Notes: a model not told the origin generated them from the sequence alone. 53,642 nucleotides of DNA from Treponema sp. UBA1233 (GCA_002309305.1 DBWR01000012.1:1-53642), one strand, 5' to 3'. Numbered from the stretch's first letter, positions 16,815 to 25,655 are shown. Numbers and translations: made by a program.

Positions 16815-17562
16815 GGTTAATCACCTCTTCTGACAGTTTTTCGTAGCTCTTTGCACCCACACAAATCGGATCATAAAGGCATATGGGCTGACCGTGGGAC
16901 GGAGCTTCTGAAAGCTTGATGTTTCGTGGAATGATTGTATTGAAGACAACATCCTTAAAATAACTTTTTACCTGCATGACGACATCCTGTGCAAGACGGG
17001 TCCTGCTGTCATACATCGTAAAGAAAATGCCTCCGATTACAAGTTCGGGGTTAATGCTCTGCTGAACCTTTTTGACAGTCTGCAAAAGAAGGGTGATTCC
17101 TTCAAGTGCAAAATACTCACACTGCATCGGAACAAGAACCGCATCTGCAGCTGCAAGTCCGTTGAGCGTAAGGATTCCCAAAGACGGCGGACAGTCAATC
17201 AAAATATAGTCATACAGGGGTCTCAGCGGATCCAGAGCATTCTTCAGGAAGAATTCACGGTTTTCCTGATCCACAAGCTCAATTGCCGCACCGGACAAAT
17301 CAATGGACGCACTGATTGCATCAAGTCCCGGAACGGCTGAATGCTTTATAGCCTGAGAAGCCGGGGCAGTTCCAGCAATGAGTTCATAAACGGTGGGTTT
17401 ATCCTTGCTTACTCCGACACCACTGGACATGTTGCCCTGACTGTCAAAGTCTACAAGAAGAACCTTTTTACCGGCCTTTGCTATATAGGCGCCGATATTA
17501 ATTGCGGAAGTTGTTTTGCCTACTCCGCCCTTCTGGTTAACAAATACAAATACTTTACCCAT
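16807..17562 (-). CDS. parA: Chromosome-partitioning ATPase ParA/Soj
   Basis: 251 residues. The deviant Walker A NQKGGVGKTT lies at residues 9-18, followed by LLVDFDSQGNMSSGVG and DYILIDCPPSLG. It forms ATP-dependent nucleoid-bound dimers that move ParB-parS. No Shine-Dalgarno sequence is visible before the ATG; TAAAAT lies nine bases upstream, so a very short or absent leader is possible. First gene of parA-parB. Confidence 0.94.
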   Translation of the reverse strand: MGKVFVFVNQKGGVGKTTSAINIGAYIAKAGKKVLLVDFDSQGNMSSGVGVSKDKPTVYELIAGTAPASQAIKHSAVPGLDAISASIDLSGAAIELVDQENREFFLKNALDPLRPLYDYILIDCPPSLGILTLNGLAAADAVLVPMQCEYFALEGITLLLQTVKKVQQSINPELVIGGIFFTMYDSRTRLAQDVVMQVKSYFKDVVFNTIIPRNIKLSEAPSHGQPICLYDPICVGAKSYEKLSEEVINRG

Positions 17563-17640
17563 GATAGTTATATTTTATCATGTTTTTTAATTGAAGTATA
17601 GTAGGAATGTCCAAAAAGTTAAGTTTTTGCAAAGCGGGCC

Positions 17641-18612
17641 TTAATCTGCAAGGACACCGTTCTTCCTCAGGTATGTGAACACGGAATCATCCCCCAAAAA
17701 GTGTGCTGAACCTGCAAATATGAATGTTTCTCCACCTTCCCGGAGCCAGTTCTTGATTTTTTCCGCCCAAGCCTTGTTCCTCTTGATCATCACAATGTCA
17801 TTGTATTCAATTATGAAGTCAATCATGGCTTCATCAGCTTCTTCAATATCCTCAAGCTCCTCGAGTTCTTCAGTTTCTTCCATAAAAAGAACATCCGCCA
17901 GCCTGTCAACATCACCGCTCAGATATGCCTCGTACATCAAGTTTAGATTCTTGTCGCTTTCGGTGGGATCCATGATGTCGGCAAGGAGATCCTTTAGCAT
18001 GAAAAGCTGCTGATCGTAGGTTCCGTACTGGAGGATTTCCAGCTGGGTGTCAACGGAATCAAGTCCCTCCCAACTGCGGCCTTCTTTTTTCAAAACTTCC
18101 ATCAGAGTGGTGTCAATTCCCTTGGAAGAATCAAGTCCAGAATTCGTCCACTGCAGGGAAGAAATGGTATCGGTAATGACCCACGGCTCAAACAAACGGA
18201 GCATGGCAAATCCCTGCATTCCAATTGAATTTATGACAACATCAAGTTCCTCTTTGGTAAGCTCTTCCTCAAGATTCCTTCCGCCTGCCTTTATCGCACT
18301 CTGCATCATGATACCCATCATCTTGCCCTGAATGCTCGCCATGTCGGCTGAACCTATTTCAGCGGCTACACGCTTTGAGTTCTTCAAGTCATCCATTATT
18401 TCATCCGGGAGGGGATAGAGCCTGTCATCACCCATGTGGATTGTTCCCAGAATATGAACATAAGACGGTTTTCCGCTTTTGTCTGTACCTTCAATCGTCC
18501 AGTACACTCCGTTTTGATGCTGTACCTGGGCTTTTGGAACTGACGCACATGAAACAAAAAGAAACAAACTCAGAAAAGAAACGGATAAAGTGTTAAAAAA
18601 CTTTTTCATCAT
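17641..18612 (-). CDS. TraB/GumN-family lipoprotein
   Basis: About 323 residues from the ATG at 18612 (AGAGG upstream; ATG-ATG in tandem). Signal ending in the lipobox FVSC, so probably lipid-anchored in the envelope. Family motifs: HILGTIHMGDDRLYPLP, a Glu in VAAEIGS, GIDTTLM, GLDSVDTQLE, and a C-terminal FIFAGSAHFLGDDSV. Members of this family are thought to be metal-dependent hydrolases; activity here is not proven. A 29-residue acidic stretch (EETEELEELEDIEEADEA) is notable. Monocistronic with its own strong promoter. Confidence 0.82.
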   Translation of the reverse strand: MMKKFFNTLSVSFLSLFLFVSCASVPKAQVQHQNGVYWTIEGTDKSGKPSYVHILGTIHMGDDRLYPLPDEIMDDLKNSKRVAAEIGSADMASIQGKMMGIMMQSAIKAGGRNLEEELTKEELDVVINSIGMQGFAMLRLFEPWVITDTISSLQWTNSGLDSSKGIDTTLMEVLKKEGRSWEGLDSVDTQLEILQYGTYDQQLFMLKDLLADIMDPTESDKNLNLMYEAYLSGDVDRLADVLFMEETEELEELEDIEEADEAMIDFIIEYNDIVMIKRNKAWAEKIKNWLREGGETFIFAGSAHFLGDDSVFTYLRKNGVLAD

Positions 18613-18628
18613 ATATACCTCTAGTAAG

Positions 18629-18657
18629 ATTATAGAGGCGCACAATCATTTTGTCAA
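18629..18657 (-). promoter_or_regulatory. Strong sigma-70 promoter of the TraB/GumN gene
   Basis: Minus-strand TTGACA (18652-18657), exact 17-base spacer, TATAAT (18629-18634). Both hexamers are perfect consensus. The leader is about 10 bases and carries the AGAGG site. Confidence 0.85.
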
Positions 18658-18671
18658 TTAAACACGGGACA

Positions 18672-18713
18672 TAAAAAAAGCACCCATGACAGTAAGGGGA
18701 CCGTCACGAGTGC
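18672..18713 (-). terminator. Intrinsic terminator after the amt-PII gene
   Basis: On the minus strand GCACTCGTGACGG and CTGTCATGGGTGC form a 13-bp stem with wobble pairs and an 8-base loop, followed by seven T. It lies about 60 bases after the transporter's stop codon. Confidence 0.88.
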
Positions 18714-18771
18714 AAAAGATAAAGGCATCACTGATTAATACCGGAAGTATCAATCAGCGACTCCTTTTTTC

Positions 18772-20544
18772 TTACTCTTCATCCTGAAGGGCATCATAAC
18801 CGGATTCACCGGTGCGAACCTTGACCACTTCCTCAACCGGATATACGAAGATCTTTCCGTCTCCGTAGTGTCCTGTATAAAGCGCCTTTTTTGCCGTTTC
18901 GATTACAGTCTGAACCGGAACCTTTGCAACAACAATCTCGACCTTTACCTTAGGAAGCAGGTTGATTGACTTGACCGGAGCACCACGGTAATATTCATCC
19001 TTACCCTTCTGCATGCCGCAACCCATCGCGTTGATTACAGTCATACCTGTAACACCGATTTCATTCATGGCATTTTTAAGAGCCTCGAACTTGTTCTGTC
19101 TTGTTACGATGACAACCTTGTGGGCTGTAACATTCTTTGAAGAAGCCTTGATTTCCGGAGCAATCTTGACCGGTATTGTTTCAGAATCAGGCAAAGCGAC
19201 ACCAGCGACAATGGCCTCCTCGACTTCTTCTTCCGTATACTGCATTGCAAATCCTGCGTAACTTGAATCGAGTCCGTGTTCAAGCTTGTCAAGACCGACG
19301 ATTTCTTCTTCTGCCGTAACACGAAGTCCGATTGTCTTCTTCAAGATAAGGAATGCAATCGTAATTGTTATGACAGTCCATACTATGATGATACCCATAC
19401 CGCCGAGCTGCTTTACCAGCTGACCTAATCCTCCGCCGTAGAAAAGACCTTCTCCGATTCCGGCAAGTTCAAATCCAGGAGCAGCTTTTGTGGCAAAAAG
19501 ACCTACTGCAATAGTACCCCAGATACCGTTCATCATGTGAACTGCAACAGCACCAACCGGGTCATCCACATGAAGCTTGTAATCCAAGAGCCATACGCCA
19601 AAGATTACCAAAAGACCAGCAACCAGACCGATGACAGCGGCACCCGCACAATCCGCAACGTCACATGGAGCGGTAATTGCAACAAGACCAGCAAGAGACG
19701 CGTTCAGACACATTGAAACATCAGGCTTGCCGTACTTGATCCAAGTGAACAGCATGGCAACAACAGTGGCAACAGCAGGAGCTACCGTAGTGGTAAGGAA
19801 GACGGAACCAAGTGTCGGAATGTCTGTAGCGGCCGCACCGTTGAATCCGTACCAACCCAACCACAGGATGAACACACCAAGAGCACCCATGGCAATGTTG
19901 TGTCCGGGGAAACCGTGAACAGCGGTAACCTTTCCCTTCTTGTCCCTGGAGAATTTTCCCAGACGCGGACCGAGCATTGCGGCACCAATCAGGGCACATA
20001 TACCACCAACCATGTGGATACATGCTGAACCTGCATAATCGTGGAATCCCCAGTCGGCAAGGAATCCGCCACCCCATGTCCAGTGGGCTTCAATCGGATA
20101 GATGATTCCCGAAATGATTGCTGAATAGATACAGTATGTGCTGAACTTTGTACGTTCTGCCATTGCACCGGAAACAATAGTCGCCGTTGTGGCACAGAAC
20201 ACCAGGTTGAACACAAATCCTGAAAAGTCAAATGAAGCATACTGAGTAAATACCGCAAATCCCGGTTTACCGATAAAGCTCCAAATACCCCTGCTCACTT
20301 CGCCAGTGGTGGGATCCGTATATGAAAGCATGAAGGACGCACCGATTACAAACCACATTACAGTTCCGATACAAAAGTCCATCAAGTTTTTCATGATGAT
20401 ATTACCGGTGTTTTTTGCACGGGTAAATCCCGCCTCCACCATGGCAAATCCAGCCTGCATCCAGAAAACCAGAGCAGCTCCAGCCAGGAACCAAACTCCC
20501 CAAATGTCAGAGTTAAGGGAAGATACTGCTTCTACAATGTCCAT
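18772..20544 (-). CDS. Ammonium transporter fused to a C-terminal PII signalling domain
   Basis: 590 residues. Residues 1-410 form an 11-helix Amt/Rh transporter: FCATTATIVSGAMAERTKF, the Asp in FHDYAGSA, and the twin pore histidines in IHMVGG and VHMMNG. A linker of roughly 75 acidic residues leads to a PII (GlnB/GlnK) domain at about 482-590. That domain has HKVVIVTRQNKFEALKNAMNEIGV, a T-loop with GKDEYYRGAPVKS, and the ATP-binding TGHYGDGKIFVYPVEEVVKVRTGESG. Normally GlnK is separate and plugs the transporter; here it is tethered. AGGAGG precedes the ATG. The upstream leader has a regulated terminator (20589-20648). Confidence 0.93.
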   Translation of the reverse strand: MDIVEAVSSLNSDIWGVWFLAGAALVFWMQAGFAMVEAGFTRAKNTGNIIMKNLMDFCIGTVMWFVIGASFMLSYTDPTTGEVSRGIWSFIGKPGFAVFTQYASFDFSGFVFNLVFCATTATIVSGAMAERTKFSTYCIYSAIISGIIYPIEAHWTWGGGFLADWGFHDYAGSACIHMVGGICALIGAAMLGPRLGKFSRDKKGKVTAVHGFPGHNIAMGALGVFILWLGWYGFNGAAATDIPTLGSVFLTTTVAPAVATVVAMLFTWIKYGKPDVSMCLNASLAGLVAITAPCDVADCAGAAVIGLVAGLLVIFGVWLLDYKLHVDDPVGAVAVHMMNGIWGTIAVGLFATKAAPGFELAGIGEGLFYGGGLGQLVKQLGGMGIIIVWTVITITIAFLILKKTIGLRVTAEEEIVGLDKLEHGLDSSYAGFAMQYTEEEVEEAIVAGVALPDSETIPVKIAPEIKASSKNVTAHKVVIVTRQNKFEALKNAMNEIGVTGMTVINAMGCGMQKGKDEYYRGAPVKSINLLPKVKVEIVVAKVPVQTVIETAKKALYTGHYGDGKIFVYPVEEVVKVRTGESGYDALQDEE

Positions 20545-20588
20545 ATAGACCTCCTATTTCTTTACATCCTCTCCTTCGAATGTAAAAC

Positions 20589-20639
20589 AAAAAAAAAGCG
20601 CGTACACTTCCGGAGCCAAAACCCCGAAAGAATACACGC
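20589..20639 (-). terminator. Terminator in the glnN-amt intergenic leader, probable attenuator
   Basis: Minus-strand GCGTGTA pairs with TACGCGC, and inside it CTTTCGG pairs with CCGGAAG. Nine T follow (20589-20597). Only 44 bases separate the T-tract from the amt start and no good promoter lies in them. Transcripts reaching amt must therefore pass this terminator. Its left arm overlaps the alternative hairpin at 20633-20648. Confidence 0.8.
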
Positions 20640-20648
20640 CTTTGTGTA
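20633..20648 (-). promoter_or_regulatory. Hexaloop antiterminator hairpin before amt-PII
   Basis: Transcript reads TACAC-AAAGGC-GTGTA: a perfect 5-bp stem with a six-base loop having A at position 1 and G at position 4. It uses the same bases as the terminator's left arm, so the two structures exclude each other. A matching element precedes glnN with a different stem but the same loop. A weak -10 (TATTAT) lies five bases upstream. Confidence 0.6.
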
Positions 20649-20713
20649 CAAAAATAATAAACTGAATTTCACGGCGGCATGAACAAAAACCGTTTACACC
20701 GCCATTAACTTTT

Positions 20714-22810
20714 TTATACCAGGAACAACAAATCTTCGTAGCTTGGATATGGCTTGTATTCTTCTCCAAGCAGTGATTCTATCTGATCTGCAATCGCGCG
20801 GGTTTCTGCCATTGCCGGAAGAACCTTCTGTGCATAGCTCTTTGCCTCGCTCATGTAGTCTGAACATTCCTTTGTTGCAATGTGCTTCTGACACAAATCC
20901 TTTGCACTCTGTTCCAGTTCGTTTGTCAAACCGTCCAGTGTCTGCAGAAGGTTTGTTTCTGCCGTGCACTTTACGCCGGGAACCACAGCCTTAAGGTCGA
21001 TTGCGGTTTTGCTTACAGCCTGCATGTATTTGAATGCGGCCGGGAGGATGTCCTTGTTGATCATCTCCAGCATGGTCTGCACTTCGATGTTCAAGACCTG
21101 ACAGTATTTTTCAAGCTTGATTTCGTAGTGGCTTTCGATCTCAGTCTTGTTGTAGATTCCAAGCTCGGTAAACATCTTGACGTTCTTTGGATCCATGTAG
21201 TGTTCCATGGCTTCCGGAAGATTGTGCAGGTTCAGGAGTCCGCGCTTTTCAGCTTCGGTAATCCAGCTTTCGTCATAGCCGTTTCCGTTGAAGATGATGC
21301 GCCAGTGAGCGTTCAATTCCCTCTTGATAAGTTCGTTAAGGGCGTTCTGGAAATCGCTCTTGCCTTCAAGTTCATCCGCAAACTGCTTGAGCGTGTATGC
21401 TACGATTGCATCAAGAACCGTATTCGGACCGGAGATGGAAAGGGAAGATCCCACAGAGCGGAATTCAAACCTGTTTCCGGTAAATGCAAACGGTGAGGTG
21501 CGGTTCCTGTCCGTTGAATCCTTTGGAATCGGTGGAAGAACGTCAACACCCAGAGTCATCTTTTTCTTGGTAATCTCATCATACTGGGTACCGTTTTTAA
21601 TTGACTCAAGTACTGCCTGAAGCTCTTCTCCCATAAAGATGGAGATGATTGCTGGCGGAGCTTCGTTTGCACCAAGACGGTGGTCGTTGCTTGCTGATGC
21701 TACGGAGATGCGGAGCAAATCCTGGAATTCATCAACAGCCTTTACGATTGCCGTAACGAACAGAATGAACTGTGCGTTTTTCTGTGGGTTGTCACCCGGA
21801 TCAAGAAGGTTTTCACCCTCGTTTGTCGCAATACTCCAGTTGTTGTGCTTTCCGCTACCGTTGAGCCTTGCAAATGGCTTTTCATGCAAAAGACATACAA
21901 GTCCGTGGCGGCGTGCAACCTTTTTCATCACTTCCATAGTCAGCTGGTTCTGATCTGCCGCGATGTTTGTCGTAGAGAAAATCGGAGCCATCTCGTGCTG
22001 TGCCGGAGCAACCTCATTGTGTTCGGTCTTTGCGGTGATACCGTACTTCCACAGGGTTTCGTTCAAGTCTTCCATGTATTCAACTATGCGTGACTTGAGG
22101 GCGGCAAAATACTGGTCGTCCATTTCCTGACCCTTGCTCGGTTTTGCACCAAACAAAGTGCGGCCGGTCATGCGAAGGTCCTTTCTCTTGTTGTAGAGCT
22201 TTTCGTCTACGATGAAGTATTCCTGTTCAGGTCCAACTGTTGTTGAAACATGTGTTACAGTGTTGTTGCCGAACAGCTTCAGGATCCTGAGGCTCTGCTT
22301 GTTCAACGCTTCCATTGAGCGGAGGAGAGGAGTCTTCTTGTCCAGTGCTTCTCCAGTGTATGAACAGAATGCAGTTGGAATGCAGAGTGTGTGCTCCTTT
22401 ACAAAAGGATAGACTGTCGGATCCCAAACTGTGTAACCGCGTGCTTCGAATGTTGCGCGTGTTCCTCCAGACGGGAAAGAAGATGCATCAGGTTCTCCCT
22501 TTACAAGTTCCTTTCCGCTGAATGTCATGATGACGCTTCCGTCGTCAGTTGGATTTATAAAGCTGTCGTGTTTTTCGGCTGTGATTCCCGTAAGAGGCTG
22601 GAACCAGTGGGCAAAGTGTGTTGCGCCTTTTTCCAAAGCCCATTCCTTCATTGCGTGGGCCACTTGATTTGCAACATCAAGATTCAGCGGTTCACCGTTG
22701 TCCAGAGTTTTTTTCAACGCCTTGAAAGTTTCTTTAGGAAGACGTTCCTTCATCACTTGCTGATTGAAAACATAGGAACCAAAAAGTTCCGGTACATTTG
22801 TCACTGCCAT
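20714..22810 (-). CDS. glnN: Glutamine synthetase, type III
   Basis: 698 residues, the length typical of GSIII. Makes glutamine from glutamate, ammonia and ATP. The N-terminal GSIII signature VPELFGSYVFNQQVMKERLPKETF is present, followed by ATHFAHWFQPLTGITAEKHDSF, catalytic-core motifs EQEYFIVDEKLYNKRKDL, HNEVAPAQHEMAPIF and ARLNGSGKHNNWSI, and FAFTGNRFEFRSVGSS. GGAGGA precedes the ATG. Its leader contains promoter, alternative hairpin and terminator within about 100 bases. It is followed by the Amt-PII gene, so uptake and assimilation of ammonium are linked. Confidence 0.95.
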   Translation of the reverse strand: MAVTNVPELFGSYVFNQQVMKERLPKETFKALKKTLDNGEPLNLDVANQVAHAMKEWALEKGATHFAHWFQPLTGITAEKHDSFINPTDDGSVIMTFSGKELVKGEPDASSFPSGGTRATFEARGYTVWDPTVYPFVKEHTLCIPTAFCSYTGEALDKKTPLLRSMEALNKQSLRILKLFGNNTVTHVSTTVGPEQEYFIVDEKLYNKRKDLRMTGRTLFGAKPSKGQEMDDQYFAALKSRIVEYMEDLNETLWKYGITAKTEHNEVAPAQHEMAPIFSTTNIAADQNQLTMEVMKKVARRHGLVCLLHEKPFARLNGSGKHNNWSIATNEGENLLDPGDNPQKNAQFILFVTAIVKAVDEFQDLLRISVASASNDHRLGANEAPPAIISIFMGEELQAVLESIKNGTQYDEITKKKMTLGVDVLPPIPKDSTDRNRTSPFAFTGNRFEFRSVGSSLSISGPNTVLDAIVAYTLKQFADELEGKSDFQNALNELIKRELNAHWRIIFNGNGYDESWITEAEKRGLLNLHNLPEAMEHYMDPKNVKMFTELGIYNKTEIESHYEIKLEKYCQVLNIEVQTMLEMINKDILPAAFKYMQAVSKTAIDLKAVVPGVKCTAETNLLQTLDGLTNELEQSAKDLCQKHIATKECSDYMSEAKSYAQKVLPAMAETRAIADQIESLLGEEYKPYPSYEDLLFLV

Positions 22811-22834
22811 ATTTTCCTCCTGACAATTTGCAAT

Positions 22835-22888
22835 AAAAAAAAGGCGGTGTGAATCCTTATTGTTTCAAAAAGAATTCACATCGCCTTT
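22835..22888 (-). terminator. Terminator inside the glnN leader, probable attenuator
   Basis: Minus-strand AAAGGCGATGTGAAT (22874-22888) pairs with ATTCACACCGCCTTT (22840-22854) over 15 bp with one wobble; eight T follow. It lies downstream of the promoter at 22902-22930 and only 24 bases before the ATG. It therefore sits in the 5' untranslated region rather than merely ending the chemoreceptor gene, though it could do both. Confidence 0.85.
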
Positions 22889-22893
22889 GATGT
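22878..22893 (-). promoter_or_regulatory. Hexaloop antiterminator hairpin before glnN
   Basis: Transcript reads ACATC-AAAGGC-GATGT, a perfect 5-bp stem with the same loop AAAGGC as before amt-PII. The loop and right side are the first bases of the terminator's left arm, so forming this hairpin would release transcription into glnN. The predicted transcript starts about two bases before it. Confidence 0.6.
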
Positions 22894-22901
22894 ATGGCTT
22901 G

Positions 22902-22930
22902 ATACTATCGCAAAAAAAATTTTTTGTCAA
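22902..22930 (-). promoter_or_regulatory. Promoter of glnN
   Basis: Minus-strand TTGACA (22925-22930), 17-base spacer, TAGTAT (22902-22907). The predicted start near 22895 places hairpin and terminator in the leader. Confidence 0.75.
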
Positions 22931-22959
22931 TAGCCGTAATTATTTTTTTCTAAACCGCA

Positions 22960-25032
22960 TTAAACCTGGAACTCGTCGATCTGAGAACCGATTCTGTCGA
23001 TGGACTGGTTCATGTCACCCGTTATGTTCAACAGGGAATCATCAGCCTCCTTGATGCGGTTTACAGTTTCTCCAACAGAGTGGACAATCTTTGAAATTGA
23101 AGAAGACACCTGCTTGAGGTTTTCAACTTCGTTAACAATAGTCTGACTGCCCCTTTCCATTTCGTCGGAAGCATAACGCACCTGATCGGAAGAATCGTTC
23201 ATCACGCTAAGAGCATCACCAATCTGTTTTGATCCTGAAGCCTGTTCGTCCATTGAGCCCCTAATTTCCTGAACCAGAATTCCAGTGTGCTGAAGTTTTT
23301 CGCTTACAAGACCAAAGTCGTGATCGGCCTGCATTGATGCCTGTACAACAGCCTCGATTGATTCCTGAATGCCGTGGAGCTGTGTTCCGATATTCTTTGA
23401 CTGTGATGAAGAAGTTTCCGAAAGCTTTCTGATTTCGTCCGCAACAACAGAGAAACCTTTACCGGCTTCACCTGCATGTGCGGCTTCGATTGCGGCGTTC
23501 ATGGCAAGAAGGTTTGTCTGTTCCGCAATGGAAGAAATGACGGAGTTTGCCTCGTTAAGCATCTTTGACTTGTTCTGGATTTCCGCGACAAGTTCGCTTA
23601 CCTGATGATGATGCTCGGTTCCATTCTGAACGTTTTCGGTAAGGACATTGTATTCGTTTGCAAGCTTTTCGATTGAAGTATTTACAGAACCAATGTTTCC
23701 AATCATCTGGGTTACAGCTGTAGCAGCAACATCCACACTCTGACTCTGATCCTGAATCATCTTGCGCAAAGTGCTGATGCTTTGGGCAATCTGGCTTACT
23801 GTTCCCGCCGTACTGTCCACACTGTTGTTCTGTACGGAAAGGATGGATCCCATTTCTTCAATTTTTGCAAGTATGTCGCTGACTGTGGCAGTGTTTTCCT
23901 GAACAGTTCCGTCAAGCATGGAGTCCGCCCTCTTGAGCTGTTCCTTTGAAATCTTAAGGTCACTGACAATCGCCTGGAGCTTTGCCGTAAACTGATTGAA
24001 TCCGTCCACAAGCTCGTTGATTTCCGACGTGGCCTTTTCATCAAGACGCTTTGTAAGGTCCGCACTTCCTGATGCAATCGTATGGATTGATTTGCTGACT
24101 TTCTTGAGTGGATTAACTGAAAGTGAAATGACAAGTGAAGACAGTATGAATGCAACAATGATCGTCGCAATACATGTAATTATCATGACACGGAGCATGC
24201 CTTCCAGTCCGCTGTAGAAATCTGAATAAGGAGCGACACACACGACAGTCCAGTCACAGCCTTCCACCGGTCTGTATGCAACAGAATATTTTATTCCAGT
24301 GGCAGAATCCTTGTAGATTGCCGTATCAGTATCACCGGCCTGAATGCGTTCAATTATCGGAAGGAATTCGGGAGATGCTTCATCGCTTATGAGTTTTCCC
24401 TCGTTTACATTGTCCTGAACCTCGTGGGCAACATATGCGCCAGTCTTGCGGTTTACGACATAGGGATGAGATTTTTTTCCAAAAGTAATTCCTGCAACAG
24501 TTCGACACAATTCCGTACTGTCCAAAACAGAAACGACTACACCTTCCTGCTTGCTCTTGTAATCATAGAATGGCAGGGCATAGAAAGTGGACAGGTTTCC
24601 GTTTACAGGACTCCAGTTTGGATCCATGAGGGAACGTTTTCCAGTAAGAGCTATCTTAAGGTATTCGCGCTCGTGAAGGTCGCTGTATTTTTCGGTGGTT
24701 GTCCAACCCACTCCCTTGTCGTCGTAAATTGCCATACCAAGATACTGTGGTGCTCCACCTGTGGCAGTGTTTATGAGCCGCCATTTGTCATGAAGGTCAA
24801 CGTCAGGATCACGTATGGTACTGAGGTTTGCAAGGGCCTCAAGCATTTTGTATTCGCGGTCATTTACGTTGAATATCTCAGAAGCAGTGGCATGCGCAAG
24901 ATTCAGGCTTTCTTCTTTTACCGCATTGTCAAGTTCTTTTTTTGAAACAGTATAGGACAGTCCTACCAGGATTACACTAGCAAGGACTATGATGCCCAAC
25001 ATCCATAGGCTGATTTTGGTTTTTAACAACAT
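22960..25032 (-). CDS. Methyl-accepting chemotaxis protein with dCache sensor
   Basis: 690 residues. TM1 at about 7-29, then a periplasmic double-Cache domain (WRLINTATGGAPQYLGMAIYDDKG, FYALPFYDYKSKQEGVVVSVLD), TM2 at about 280-305, HAMP (VNPLKKVSKSIHTIASGSADLTKRL) and the signalling hairpin SIAEQTNLLAMNAAIEAAHAGEAGKGFSVVADEIRKLS. It controls CheA and hence flagellar behaviour. The ligand is unknown; dCache domains often bind amino acids. AGGGGAAA precedes the ATG. No other chemotaxis genes are near. The C-terminus ends DEFQV without an obvious CheR-tethering pentapeptide. Confidence 0.93.
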   Translation of the reverse strand: MLLKTKISLWMLGIIVLASVILVGLSYTVSKKELDNAVKEESLNLAHATASEIFNVNDREYKMLEALANLSTIRDPDVDLHDKWRLINTATGGAPQYLGMAIYDDKGVGWTTTEKYSDLHEREYLKIALTGKRSLMDPNWSPVNGNLSTFYALPFYDYKSKQEGVVVSVLDSTELCRTVAGITFGKKSHPYVVNRKTGAYVAHEVQDNVNEGKLISDEASPEFLPIIERIQAGDTDTAIYKDSATGIKYSVAYRPVEGCDWTVVCVAPYSDFYSGLEGMLRVMIITCIATIIVAFILSSLVISLSVNPLKKVSKSIHTIASGSADLTKRLDEKATSEINELVDGFNQFTAKLQAIVSDLKISKEQLKRADSMLDGTVQENTATVSDILAKIEEMGSILSVQNNSVDSTAGTVSQIAQSISTLRKMIQDQSQSVDVAATAVTQMIGNIGSVNTSIEKLANEYNVLTENVQNGTEHHHQVSELVAEIQNKSKMLNEANSVISSIAEQTNLLAMNAAIEAAHAGEAGKGFSVVADEIRKLSETSSSQSKNIGTQLHGIQESIEAVVQASMQADHDFGLVSEKLQHTGILVQEIRGSMDEQASGSKQIGDALSVMNDSSDQVRYASDEMERGSQTIVNEVENLKQVSSSISKIVHSVGETVNRIKEADDSLLNITGDMNQSIDRIGSQIDEFQV

Positions 25033-25160
25033 TTACTTTTCCCCTAAATTTCTTAAATTTCCTGCAATCTATTAAACCATATTTTAACGAATTTGTCCAC
25101 AAATTTTTAACCAGTAAGGTGGGAAATCATTATTCACAAGTTACCATCAGAAAGGTGGAA

Positions 25161-25649
25161 TTAGAAGAAGGACTTTACCCAGACTATCAGGATGACAGTT
25201 GAAACTACCAGCCTTATTCCGCTGCCGGTCAAAAAGCCCAAGAACGAAAACCATGCGGACTTGAACACTTTTTTCAGATCCGACGAGTCGTGTATCAATT
25301 CTCCAATAAGTGCACCAATAAACGGTCCTATCAGGATTGTCACGATGGAGCCCATCAACAGCCCCGCAAAAACCCCAATCGTAGAACCTATCGACCCCGC
25401 CTTGGAACCGCCCGAGGCTTTTGTCAGCATTGCGGGAATAAAGAAATCCAGTATTTCAACTATGACGGTAATGATGCCCAAAATCAAAATGGACACCCAT
25501 GTAATCGAACTCTTTGTGGTAAAATACGCCAGCAAAAGGGCACCCCAGCACAACGGAGTACCGGGAACACCAGGGATGATGCATCCGATGAGGCCCACTA
25601 CAATCAGGAGAACGCCTATTGCTATTAAAGTAATGTCCTTTACAAGCAT
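25161..25649 (-). CDS. DUF456-family membrane protein
   Basis: 162 residues with about four hydrophobic segments. Family features: GCIIPGVPGTPLCWGALLLAY early, DFFIPAMLTKASGGSKAGSIGSTIGVFAG in the middle, GPFIGALIGELI, and a final helix. Function unknown. The ATG has no Shine-Dalgarno sequence and is six bases after a TATACT -10, so a leaderless message is predicted. Divergent from the glycosidase gene; their promoters overlap. Confidence 0.85.
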   Translation of the reverse strand: MLVKDITLIAIGVLLIVVGLIGCIIPGVPGTPLCWGALLLAYFTTKSSITWVSILILGIITVIVEILDFFIPAMLTKASGGSKAGSIGSTIGVFAGLLMGSIVTILIGPFIGALIGELIHDSSDLKKVFKSAWFSFLGFLTGSGIRLVVSTVILIVWVKSFF

Positions 25650-25655
25650 AATTCA

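Noticed and set aside
15864..17562. parS site near parAB
   Set aside because: No near match to the TGTTTCACGTGAAACA consensus was noticed by eye.
20661..20680. A second hexaloop hairpin (TTCAT-GCCGCC-GTGAA) upstream of the amt antiterminator, as would complete a two-hairpin ANTAR site
   Set aside because: The loop begins with G rather than A and the spacing to the second hairpin is about 19 bases. No counterpart fits in the glnN leader. I therefore claim only one hairpin.
20641..20713. Sigma-54 promoter before the nitrogen genes
   Set aside because: TGGCGG is present but no GC at the -12 position follows at correct spacing; the glnN promoter fits sigma-70.
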